A stretch of 64,000 nucleotides of DNA from Actibacterium sp. XHP0104. GTDB taxonomy: Bacteria > Pseudomonadota > Alphaproteobacteria > Rhodobacterales > Rhodobacteraceae. The notes under the pieces are model-generated. The model was not told the DNA's origin. It saw only the letters and a program-made list of their open reading frames with translations, and did no database searches. This document shows, one piece after another, positions 39,681-47,250 of the stretch (position 1 is the first letter of the stretch; each line of letters starts with the position of its first letter). The stretch is from NCBI RefSeq assembly GCF_025751515.1, contig NZ_JAOWLE010000002.1:186001-250000 (forward strand). The letters are read 5' to 3'. Both the position numbers and the translations under genes were made by a program.

Positions 39681-41372
39681 ATGATTTCGCGGCGAGATTT
39701 CTTGCAGGCCACCGTGGCGGCCTCGGCCATTTACGGGGCTTCGGGCGTTGGCAACTGGGCAAAGCTGGCAGCGCAACAGGCGCTGACGCAGGATGACCTG
39801 CTGGGCTTTGACACCTATGGCAACATCACCCTGGTTCACGTCACCGACATTCACGGCCAGCTGAAACCGATCTATTTCCGCGAGCCCGAGATCAACCTTG
39901 GCGTCGGCGATGTCAGCGGCCTGCCGCCGCATGTGACCGGTCAGGATTTCCTGAACCTGTTCAACATGACCCCCGGCACGCCCGAGGCCTATGCGCTGTC
40001 CTATCAGGACTTTACCGCGCTGGCCAAAACCTATGGCCGCATGGGCGGTCTGGACCGTGTCGCCACCATCCTCAACCACATCCGCGCCGATCGCCCCGAC
40101 GCGTTGTTGCTGGATGGCGGCGACACGTGGCACGGCTCGTATACCTGCCTCAAGACCGACGCGCAGGACATGGTCAACGTGATGAACGCGCTCAAGCCCG
40201 ATGCGATGACCTCGCACTGGGAATTCACGCTGGGCATCGACCGCGTGAACGAGATCGTCGAAAGCCTGCCTTTCGCCTTCCTGGGCGCCAACATCTTTGA
40301 CGCCGAATGGGACGAACCCGCCTACGAGCCCTACAAGTTCTTTGAACGCGGCGGCGCCAAGGTGGCTGTGATCGGCCAGGCCTTCCCCTATATGCCGATC
40401 GCCAACCCGAAATGGATGTTCCCCGGCCTCAGCTTCGGCGTGCGCGAGGAGCGCATGCGCGAGGTGGTACAGGAGGTGCGCGATCAGGGCGCCGACCTGG
40501 TGGTCGTGCTGTCGCACAACGGCTTTGACGTCGACCGCAAGATGGCGGGGCAGGTCGATGGGATCGACGTGATCCTGACCGGCCACACCCATGACGCGCT
40601 GCCCGAGCCGGTGATGGTGAACAACACCATGCTGATCGCCTCGGGTTCGAACGGCAAATTCGTCACCCGCCTGGATCTGGACGTTCAGAACGGTCAGCTG
40701 ATGGGCTTCCGCCACAAGCTGATCCCGGTGTTCTCGGACGTGATCGAGGCCGACAAGGACGTGGCCGCCGTGATCGACGCCGAACGCGCCCCCTATGAGG
40801 CCGAGATGGCCGAGGTTCTGGGCCGCACCGACAGCGAGCTATATCGCCGCGGCAACTTCAACGGCACCTGGGACGACCTGATCTGCAACGCGCTGATCGA
40901 GGAACGCGAGGCCGATATCGCCATGTCGCCCGGCTTCCGCTGGGGCCCCAGCCTGATTCCGGGCGACGAGATCACCCGCGAGGATCTGTTCAACGCCACC
41001 TCGATGACCTATCCCAACGCCTATCGCAGCGAGATGACCGGTGAAACCATCCATGTCATTCTCGAAGACGTGGCCGACAACCTGTTCAACCCCGACCCCT
41101 ATTACCAGCAGGGCGGGGACATGGTGCGCGTCGGCGGCATGGGCTACCACATCGACGTCAGCAAACCGCAGGGCAGCCGCATCACCAACATGACGCTGCT
41201 GAAAACCGGCGAGGCAATCGACCCCGCGAAAACCTATGTGGTGTCGGGCTGGGCCTCGGTGAACGAGGGCACCGAAGGGCCGGCGATCTGGGATGTGGTC
41301 GAGAACTACGTCAAGCGCAAAGGCACCATCACCATCGACCCGAACAAATCGGTGCAGGTGACGGGCGCATGA
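39681..41372 (+). CDS. soxB: Sulfate thiohydrolase SoxB
   Basis: This 563-residue periplasmic di-manganese enzyme releases sulfate from SoxY-bound thiosulfonate. It belongs to the 5'-nucleotidase family: metal ligands are visible in VTDIHGQ (D56, H58), in LLDGGDTWHGS, in VVLSHNG and in ILTGHTHDALPEP. The N-terminus is a Tat signal (SRRDFLQATVAASA). I chose ATG 39681, where the Tat motif begins, over an upstream extension; the ribosome site GGAGACGACAGAACG is modest. Its stop overlaps a possible soxC start by 4 bases. Confidence 0.95.
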   Translation: MISRRDFLQATVAASAIYGASGVGNWAKLAAQQALTQDDLLGFDTYGNITLVHVTDIHGQLKPIYFREPEINLGVGDVSGLPPHVTGQDFLNLFNMTPGTPEAYALSYQDFTALAKTYGRMGGLDRVATILNHIRADRPDALLLDGGDTWHGSYTCLKTDAQDMVNVMNALKPDAMTSHWEFTLGIDRVNEIVESLPFAFLGANIFDAEWDEPAYEPYKFFERGGAKVAVIGQAFPYMPIANPKWMFPGLSFGVREERMREVVQEVRDQGADLVVVLSHNGFDVDRKMAGQVDGIDVILTGHTHDALPEPVMVNNTMLIASGSNGKFVTRLDLDVQNGQLMGFRHKLIPVFSDVIEADKDVAAVIDAERAPYEAEMAEVLGRTDSELYRRGNFNGTWDDLICNALIEEREADIAMSPGFRWGPSLIPGDEITREDLFNATSMTYPNAYRSEMTGETIHVILEDVADNLFNPDPYYQQGGDMVRVGGMGYHIDVSKPQGSRITNMTLLKTGEAIDPAKTYVVSGWASVNEGTEGPAIWDVVENYVKRKGTITIDPNKSVQVTGA

Positions 41373-41419
41373 TCCGCAAATCTGATCAGAACAACGTGAC
41401 TGTAACAAAGGGTGAAGCC

Positions 41420-42697
41420 ATGACAGACAGCTCCAACCCCTGGTCCACGCGGCGCGGCTTTCTCAAGGCCGGTCTTGCCGCAGGTGGGGCAGTGGCCGCC
41501 GGAGGGGCGGCACATGCAGCGGGCGATCCGCTGATCACCGAGACCCAGCCCTGGGCCCAGGGTCTGGGCGACGGCGTTGACGCCACGCCTTACGGCCTGC
41601 CGATCAAGTATGAGGGCGATGTCGTTCGCCGCAACGTGGAATGGCTGACCGCCGACACGATCAGCTCGATCAACTTTACGCCGATCCACGCGCTGGATGG
41701 CACGATCACCCCGCAGGGCTGCGCGTTTGAACGCCACCACTCGGGCGCGATCGAGCTGCGCAAGGAAGATTATCGCCTGATGATCAACGGCCTTGTCGAT
41801 CAGCCGCTGGTCTTTACCTACGAAGATCTGGAACGCTTTCCGCGCGTGAACAAGACCTTCTTCCTGGAATGCGCCGCTAACACCGGCATGGAATGGGCCG
41901 GCGCCCAGCTGAACGGCGCCCAGTTCACCCACGGCATGATCCACAACATGGAATATACCGGCGTCACCCTGCGCACCCTGCTGGAAGAGGCGGGTCTTGG
42001 GGCTGCGGGCGATCTGAAAGACAAATGGGTCTATGTCGAGGGCGCCGATGCGTCGTCGAACGGGCGCTCGATCCCGATGGAAAAGGCGCTGGATGACTGC
42101 ATGATCGCCTTCAAGGCTAACGGCGAGGCGCTGCGCAAGGAACATGGCTATCCCGTGCGTCTGGTCGTTCCCGGCTGGGAAGGCAACATGTGGGTCAAGT
42201 GGCTGCGCCGGATCGAGGTCATGGACCAGGCCGTGCAAAGCCGCGAGGAAACCAGCAAATACACCGACACGCTGGAAGACGGCACCAGCCGCAAATGGAC
42301 CTGGGTCATGGACGCCAAATCGGTTGTCACCTCGCCCAGCCCGCAATCGCCGATCAAGCACGGCCCCGGCCCGCTGGTCGTCACCGGCCTGGCCTGGTCG
42401 GGCCGCGGCGCGATCGAACGCGTCGACGTGTCGACCGATGGCGGCAAGACCTGGCAAACCGCCCGTCTGGCCCAGCCCGGCCAGCCGATGGCGCTGACCC
42501 GGTTCTATCTCGACATCAACTGGGACGGCTCGGAGATGTTCCTGCAAAGCCGCGCCATGGACAGCACCGGTTACGTGCAGCCCACCAAGGCGCAGCTGCG
42601 CGAGGTGCGCGGGCTGAACTCGATCTATCACAACAACTGCATTCAGACCTGGTGGGTCAAAGCGAACGGGGAGGCCGAGAATGTCGAAGTATCGTAA
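41420..42697 (+). CDS. soxC: Sulfane dehydrogenase molybdopterin subunit SoxC
   Basis: This 425-residue periplasmic Mo protein of the sulfite oxidase family oxidises the SoxY-bound sulfane sulfur. The Tat signal is STRRGFLKAGLAAGG. The Mo-ligand cysteine is C151 in FFLECAANTG, and the C-terminal dimerisation domain contains AWSGRGAIERVDVSTDGGKTW. I prefer ATG 41420, preceded by AAAGGGTGA and starting just before the Tat motif, over ATG 41369 which would overlap soxB. Having soxCD means thiosulfate can be oxidised fully to sulfate without sulfur globules. Confidence 0.94.
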   Translation: MTDSSNPWSTRRGFLKAGLAAGGAVAAGGAAHAAGDPLITETQPWAQGLGDGVDATPYGLPIKYEGDVVRRNVEWLTADTISSINFTPIHALDGTITPQGCAFERHHSGAIELRKEDYRLMINGLVDQPLVFTYEDLERFPRVNKTFFLECAANTGMEWAGAQLNGAQFTHGMIHNMEYTGVTLRTLLEEAGLGAAGDLKDKWVYVEGADASSNGRSIPMEKALDDCMIAFKANGEALRKEHGYPVRLVVPGWEGNMWVKWLRRIEVMDQAVQSREETSKYTDTLEDGTSRKWTWVMDAKSVVTSPSPQSPIKHGPGPLVVTGLAWSGRGAIERVDVSTDGGKTWQTARLAQPGQPMALTRFYLDINWDGSEMFLQSRAMDSTGYVQPTKAQLREVRGLNSIYHNNCIQTWWVKANGEAENVEVS

Positions 42698-43760
42698 TCT
42701 GGTGATCGGCACCGCACTGGCAACCTCGCTTGGCGCGGCACCCGCGCTGGCCGACAAACTGGGCCTTGGCCGCCCGGCGCTGCCCGAAGAAATCGCTGCC
42801 TGGGATATCGATGTCAGCCCCGATGGCACCGGCCTGCCGGTCGGCTCGGGCTCTGTCGAAGATGGCGAGATGATCTTTTCGGAAAACTGCGCCGTCTGTC
42901 ACGGCGAGTTCGCCGAGGGCGTCGACAACTGGCCGAAACTGGCCGGGGGGCAGGGGACGCTGGACCGCGAAGACCCGCTGAAGACCGTGGGGTCGTACTG
43001 GCCTTACCTGTCCACGACCTGGGACTATGTGAACCGCTCGATGCCGTTCGGCAACGCGCAAAGCCTGTCGGATGACGATGTCTATGCCATCGTGGCCTAC
43101 ATCCTCTATTCGAACGACCTGGTCGATGACGATTTCGTTCTATCGAACGAGAACTTCCTTGAGGTCGAGATGCCCAATGCCGAAGGCTTCATCATCGACG
43201 ACCGGGCCGAGACCGAATATCCGCATTGGACGGGCGAGCCCTGCATGACCGACTGCAAGGACAGCGTCGAAATCACGATGCGCGCGGCCGTGCTAGATGT
43301 GACCCCCGACGAAGAGGGCGCTGAACCCGCTGCCGAGGCTGCTGCTCCGGCGCAGGAAGAAGCCGCGGCCCCGGCCGAGCAAGCGCCGGCAGAGGAAGCG
43401 GCTGCCGCACCCGCCGAAGCTGCCCCTGCAGAGGTCGCTGCGGTTGATCCCGAACTGGTCGCCGCCGGTGAGAAGGTCTTTAAAAAGTGCAAAGCCTGCC
43501 ACGAAGTGGGCGATGGCGCGAAAAACAAGACCGGTCCTCAGTTGAACGGCGTTCTGGGGCGTGATATAGCCTCGATCGAAGGATTCCGGTATTCGAAGAC
43601 CTTTATGGATATGGTCGGCCAAACTTGGGATGCAGCATCCATGGATGCCTTCCTGGCCGATCCCAAAGGTTTTGCGCCCAAGACGAAGATGTCGTTCGCG
43701 GGCCTGAAGAAAGAAGATGATCGAGCAGCGATTATCGCTTACCTCCAGTCGCTGCAATAA
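42681..43760 (+). CDS. soxD: Sulfane dehydrogenase dihaem cytochrome subunit SoxD
   Basis: This 359-residue periplasmic cytochrome takes electrons from SoxC. A signal peptide of about 24 residues comes first. Haem domain 1 has CAVCH (70-74). A Pro/Ala/Glu linker of about 50 residues spans 210-258, and haem domain 2 has CKACH (270-274) with a methionine ligand region in KTKMSFAGL. Domain 2 closely resembles cytochrome c-550 and the first domain of SoxE. The gene overlaps soxC by 17 bases, so translation is coupled. Confidence 0.94.
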   Translation: MSKYRNLVIGTALATSLGAAPALADKLGLGRPALPEEIAAWDIDVSPDGTGLPVGSGSVEDGEMIFSENCAVCHGEFAEGVDNWPKLAGGQGTLDREDPLKTVGSYWPYLSTTWDYVNRSMPFGNAQSLSDDDVYAIVAYILYSNDLVDDDFVLSNENFLEVEMPNAEGFIIDDRAETEYPHWTGEPCMTDCKDSVEITMRAAVLDVTPDEEGAEPAAEAAAPAQEEAAAPAEQAPAEEAAAAPAEAAPAEVAAVDPELVAAGEKVFKKCKACHEVGDGAKNKTGPQLNGVLGRDIASIEGFRYSKTFMDMVGQTWDAASMDAFLADPKGFAPKTKMSFAGLKKEDDRAAIIAYLQSLQ

Positions 43761-43782
43761 CTGTCCTTCGGGATGGTACTTG

Positions 43783-43809
43783 GGCGGCCCCTTGGGGCCG
43801 CCTTTTTTT
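43783..43809 (+). terminator. Rho-independent terminator after soxD
   Basis: A perfect 9-bp stem GGCGGCCCC / GGGGCCGCC (43783-43791 with 43794-43802) runs into seven T. It splits the sox cluster into soxXYZABCD and soxEF transcripts. Confidence 0.92.
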
Positions 43810-43826
43810 GCAGCGTTTATTCATAC

Positions 43827-43854
43827 ATTCTTGATTGTGATTTCAAGCTATAGT
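43827..43854 (+). promoter_or_regulatory. Candidate soxEF promoter/operator
   Basis: After the soxD terminator, TATAGT (43849-43854) is the best -10 candidate, 11 bases before the soxE start. ATTC-N8-GATT at 43827-43842 is one base off the ATTC-N8-GAAT sequence described for SqrR. No good -35 is visible. An activator- or repressor-controlled promoter is therefore suggested, not shown. Confidence 0.3.
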
Positions 43855-43865
43855 TTAGTTGCGCT

Positions 43866-44576
43866 ATGAACCGGTTTTTGAGAATATTTTCCGCATCCGT
43901 GATTGCCCTGCTGCCTCTGGCGGCTCAGGCCGAATTGGCCGGTGACGCCGACCGTGGCGCCGAGGTCTGGAACAAATGCAAGGGCTGCCACCAGATTGGC
44001 GAAGGGGCCGTGAACCGCATCGGCCCGCAGCTGAACCGGCTGTTCGGCCGACAGGCGGCCTCGATCGAGGGGTTTAGTTACTCCAAATCGATGCAGCGCG
44101 CCGGCAATGACGGGCTGACTTGGACGTTTGAAACCCTCGACGCCTATATCGACAACCCCAAGGCGCTGGTGTCGGGCACCCGGATGAGCTTTCCGGGCGT
44201 CAAAGACGCGCAGGACCGCGCCGATCTGATGGCCTGGCTGCGGCGCTATTCGGACAAACCGTCGGACATCCCCGACGCCGAACCGACCGCGCGGCTGGAT
44301 TACATTCACGTCGACCCGGCGGTGTTCGAAATCAAGGGTGACCCCGAATTCGGTGAATACCTGGCCAGCGAATGCACCACCTGCCATCTGCGTGACGGCA
44401 GTGATGAGGGCATTCCGTCGATCACACTGTGGCCCGAGGACGATTTCGTCGCGGCCATGCATGCCTACAAGCAGCAGCTGCGCCCGCATCCCGTGATGCA
44501 GATGATGGCCAGCCGCCTGACAGACGAAGAGATCGCGGCCCTGGCCGCGTATTTTGGCGCGCTTGAGGACGAGTAG
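43866..44576 (+). CDS. soxE: Dihaem cytochrome c SoxE
   Basis: This 236-residue periplasmic cytochrome is the electron acceptor subunit for the SoxF flavoprotein. A signal peptide (ending AAQA) precedes haem domain 1 with CKGCH (38-42) and MSFPG, and a second domain has CTTCH (170-174). Domain 1 aligns well by eye with the C-terminal domain of SoxD (shared GPQLN, GR-ASIEGF-YSK and MSF). The leader from the candidate promoter is very short and there is no clear ribosome site, so the message may be nearly leaderless. Confidence 0.92.
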   Translation: MNRFLRIFSASVIALLPLAAQAELAGDADRGAEVWNKCKGCHQIGEGAVNRIGPQLNRLFGRQAASIEGFSYSKSMQRAGNDGLTWTFETLDAYIDNPKALVSGTRMSFPGVKDAQDRADLMAWLRRYSDKPSDIPDAEPTARLDYIHVDPAVFEIKGDPEFGEYLASECTTCHLRDGSDEGIPSITLWPEDDFVAAMHAYKQQLRPHPVMQMMASRLTDEEIAALAAYFGALEDE

Positions 44577-44601
44577 CGCCGCAACAGGGAGGAAATAACG
44601 A

Positions 44602-45873
44602 ATGACTTTGAACAGACGCAGCTTTCTGGGCGCGGCTACGGCCACCGCTGCCAGCCTTGGTGCCGCACGAGTTTGGGGCGCATCCCATGGCAAGCCCCGC
44701 GTCGTGGTGATCGGCGGTGGCGCCGGCGGTGCGACCGCGGCGCGCTATATCGCAAAAGACAGCAATGGCGAGATCGACGTTACGCTGATCGAACCGACCC
44801 GCACCTATTACACTTGTTTCTTCTCGAACCTCTATATCGGTGGCTTCCGCGAGCTGTCGTCGATTGCCCATACCTATGGCACCTTGGCCGCCGAATACGG
44901 CGTCAATGTCGTCCATGACTGGGCCGTCGGCATCGACCGCGACGCGAAAACCGTGTCGCTGGCGGGCGGCTACACGCTGCCCTATGACCGTCTGGTCGTC
45001 AGCCCCGGCATCGACTTCATCGAAGGCTCGGTTCCCGGCTGGGGTGTCGAGACGCAGAATGCCATGCCGCATTCGTGGAAGGCCGGGTCGCAGACCCAGC
45101 TGCTCAAAGCCCAGATCGAATCCATGCCCCAGGGCGGTACCTTTGCCATGGTCGCTCCGCCCAACCCGTTCCGCTGCCCTCCCGGGCCGTATGAGCGGAT
45201 CTCGATGGTGGCGCATGTTCTCAAGGAAACGAACCCCACCGCCAAGATCCTGATCGCCGACCCCAAGGAAAAGTTTTCCAAGCAGGGCGTGTTCGAGGAA
45301 GGCTGGAACAAGCACTACTCTGGCATGATCCAGCGCATCGGCCCCGATTTCGGCGGCGACAAGGTCGAGGTTCGTGCGGACTCGATGGAACTGGTGATCG
45401 ACGGCGAAGTCGAAAAGGTCGACGTCTGCAACGTGATCCCGGCGCAAAAGGCCGGCCGCATCGCCGAGCTTGCCGGCCTGACCGGTGCGAACGGGTTCTG
45501 CGACATCGTTCCCGCCACCATGCAAAGCCGTGTGGATGAAAACATCCATGTGCTGGGTGACGCCTGCAATGCCGGCGACATGCCCAAATCGGGCTTCTCG
45601 GCCAACAGCCAGGCCAAGGTCGCGGCCATGGCCGTGCGTGCGGCGCTGACCGGATCCAAGGCCTTCCCGGCCAAGTATTCGAACACCTGCTGGTCGCTGG
45701 TCGAAACCAATGACGGCATCAAGGTGGGCGCATCCTATCAGGCCACCGAGGAAAAGATCGCCCAGGTCGACGGGTTTGTCAGCCAGACCGGCGAAGACGC
45801 CGATCTGCGCAAGGCGACCTTCGAGGAAAGCCTGGGCTGGTATGCGGGCATCACCGCCGACATGTTCGGCTGA
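44602..45873 (+). CDS. soxF: Sulfide dehydrogenase flavoprotein SoxF (FccB-like)
   Basis: This 423-residue periplasmic FAD protein oxidises sulfide and reduces SoxE. The Tat-type signal is NRRSFLGAATATAAS. The FAD motif is VVVIGGGAGGATAARYI, and C72 in TYYTCFFSN is the expected covalent flavin cysteine. Redox cysteines occur in NPFRCPPGPYER and NTCWSLVET, and GDACNAGDMPKSGFSANSQAK is typical of FccB. GGGAGGAAATAACG precedes ATG 44602, 25 bases after soxE. A terminator follows. Confidence 0.94.
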   Translation: MTLNRRSFLGAATATAASLGAARVWGASHGKPRVVVIGGGAGGATAARYIAKDSNGEIDVTLIEPTRTYYTCFFSNLYIGGFRELSSIAHTYGTLAAEYGVNVVHDWAVGIDRDAKTVSLAGGYTLPYDRLVVSPGIDFIEGSVPGWGVETQNAMPHSWKAGSQTQLLKAQIESMPQGGTFAMVAPPNPFRCPPGPYERISMVAHVLKETNPTAKILIADPKEKFSKQGVFEEGWNKHYSGMIQRIGPDFGGDKVEVRADSMELVIDGEVEKVDVCNVIPAQKAGRIAELAGLTGANGFCDIVPATMQSRVDENIHVLGDACNAGDMPKSGFSANSQAKVAAMAVRAALTGSKAFPAKYSNTCWSLVETNDGIKVGASYQATEEKIAQVDGFVSQTGEDADLRKATFEESLGWYAGITADMFG

Positions 45874-45899
45874 TCCGGCACATTGGTGACAAGAACAGG

Positions 45900-45923
45900 C
45901 CGGCCCTTCGGGGCCGGTTTTCT
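45900..45923 (+). terminator. Rho-independent terminator after soxF
   Basis: Stem CCGGCCC / GGGCCGG with a TTCG tetraloop (45900-45917) is followed by TTTTCTTTT. It ends soxEF just before the convergent flavin reductase gene. Confidence 0.88.
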
Positions 45924-45930
45924 TTTGCGC

Positions 45931-46431
45931 CTAGCCGTGCGGCGCGTAGTGGCCGTAGCCGCCCTGGGCAAAGACCAGCGGCTTGACCGGCTGGGTTTCG
46001 GCCATCAGCACCTCGCCGACGACGATCGCGTGGTCGCCCGCCTCGTGCAGCGCCACCCGTCGACAGGTCAGCCGCGCGGCAAACCGGGTCAGGCGGGGCA
46101 GGCCGTTTGTGTCGGTCTCCCACAGCTCGGGCGGAAAGCCATGCCCGGCGCGGGCATATTGGCGCGACAGGGCGGCCTGATCCTCGGCCAGGATGTGGAT
46201 GGCATAGTCCTGCGCCGCGCAGAACAGATCATAGCGCCGCGAGGCCTTGGCCGGGCACCACAGCACCAGAGGCGGGTCAAGTGACACCGAGGCAAAGCTG
46301 TTGGCGGTGATGGCGGATGGCCCGTCGGGGCCCTGACAGGTGACGATGGTCACGCCGGTGGGATAGCGCCCCAGCACGTCGCGATAGGCGCGTCCGTTTC
46401 CGGCGCCCGGGGTCATTCTGTCTGCCTGCAT
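45931..46431 (-). CDS. Flavin reductase family protein
   Basis: This 166-residue FMN-binding split-barrel protein carries RDVLGRYPTGVTIVTC and ITANSFASVSLDPPLVLWCPAKASRRYDLF, the standard signature. The C-terminal GDHAIVVGEVLMAETQPVKPLVF ends the barrel. It should reduce free flavin with NAD(P)H, often for a partner monooxygenase; no partner is adjacent. Start choice is uncertain between ATG 46431 and ATG 46416, neither with a strong ribosome site. It lies just beyond soxF, but a role in sulfur oxidation is not evident. Confidence 0.85.
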   Translation of the reverse strand: MQADRMTPGAGNGRAYRDVLGRYPTGVTIVTCQGPDGPSAITANSFASVSLDPPLVLWCPAKASRRYDLFCAAQDYAIHILAEDQAALSRQYARAGHGFPPELWETDTNGLPRLTRFAARLTCRRVALHEAGDHAIVVGEVLMAETQPVKPLVFAQGGYGHYAPHG

Positions 46432-46853
46432 CTGGTCTCAGCCGCGGTTCCCGTTTCTCAGGTGATAGCACGCTCACCGCCCGAAACAACCCGCGCCCGG
46501 ATAAAGAAAATTGGGGCGGCCACTGGGGCCGCCCCGGAAACGCAACAATCACAACTTGAAAAGATGTCGGCGCAGCCGACAGGAAGGGTATGCCGGCACC
46601 CTGAAACAACCGTGTAACAAACTGGCGACAGTTTCACGTGATCGCGCCCGAAAACCTGCGCCCGGGCCGGATTTTTACCCGGTTTTGCCCGATATCCGGG
46701 CGTGCGGTCGCAGGTCGGCCAGCCAAACAGGCATGACAAAGCCAAGATCGCACGCGAAGGGCTTTGCCAAACGCGAATCTCGTCCTAACCTCTGCTCCGG
46801 TTCCCAGATTCGATGCGCCCGGGCAAGGGCGCCTGCACAAAGGAGGACGTGCT
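46432..46853. promoter_or_regulatory. 422-base intergenic region before the phasin gene
   Basis: No plausible protein-coding frame is seen. It contains an orphan minus-strand terminator at 46503-46535, a TGTCGGC/GCCGACA hairpin near 46565-46581, a 16-base inverted repeat AAACTGGCGACAGTTT (46619-46634) and a GCCCG/CGGGC repeat near 46687-46701. The right-hand part should hold the phasin promoter, and the left edge the flavin reductase promoter. Confidence 0.5.
46503..46600 (-). ncRNA. Candidate minus-strand small RNA ending at an orphan terminator
   Basis: On the minus strand a perfect 9-bp stem (46513-46521 with 46527-46535) is followed by AATTTTCTTT. It therefore terminates leftward transcription, although no leftward gene lies upstream of it. 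Preceding it are an AGGGT/ACCCT hairpin, a TGTCGGC-TGC-GCCGACA hairpin and an unpaired U-rich stretch, which is the usual build of an Hfq-dependent sRNA. No clear promoter was found and the 5' end is a guess. Confidence 0.35.
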
Positions 46854-47192
46854 ATGGCGGACAAAGGAAAGCCGAAACTCGGTGATCTCAACAACATTCC
46901 GGGCATGAAAGAGGCCCAGGATGGCATGACCATGATGGGCAAGGTCGGCAAGATGATGGTCGATCACATGGGGCGCTCTGGCGCCAGTTTTGCCGAATTC
47001 ATCAACTCTCGGGTCAAGCAGGACATGGAGCTGCAGCAGCAGATCGTGAAATGCAAGGACGTGAAAGAGTTGCAGCGCATTCAGACCGAGTATCTGAAGA
47101 CCGCGATGAAGCAGTACACCGCCGAGACCCAGAAGGCGATGCATGACGGGGCGCAGGTTCTCGAAGACCTGATGAAACGCGCCAAGGGCTGA
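46854..47192 (+). CDS. Phasin family protein
   Basis: This 112-residue all-helical protein has MKEAQDGMTMMGKVGKMMVDHMG and long amphipathic helices rich in Gln, Glu and Lys (QDMELQQQIVKCKDVKELQRIQTEYLKTAMKQYTAETQKAM), typical of the Phasin_2 family. Phasins coat polyhydroxyalkanoate granules. AAGGAGG at 46840-46846 fixes ATG 46854. No PHA synthase is nearby, so the granule role is inferred from the family only. Confidence 0.8.
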   Translation: MADKGKPKLGDLNNIPGMKEAQDGMTMMGKVGKMMVDHMGRSGASFAEFINSRVKQDMELQQQIVKCKDVKELQRIQTEYLKTAMKQYTAETQKAMHDGAQVLEDLMKRAKG

Positions 47193-47217
47193 TCGCCCGC
47201 CACCGTCGAAAATGACG

Positions 47218-47248
47218 ACCGCCGCAGCCCCTGGCCGCGGCGGTTTTT
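47218..47248 (+). terminator. Terminator between phasin and the convergent SQR fusion gene
   Basis: Stem ACCGCCGC / GCGGCGGT (47218-47225 with 47237-47244) and a run of five T form the terminator for the phasin transcript. The AAAA on the left gives it partial function for the opposite strand. Confidence 0.82.
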
Positions 47249-47250
47249 CG

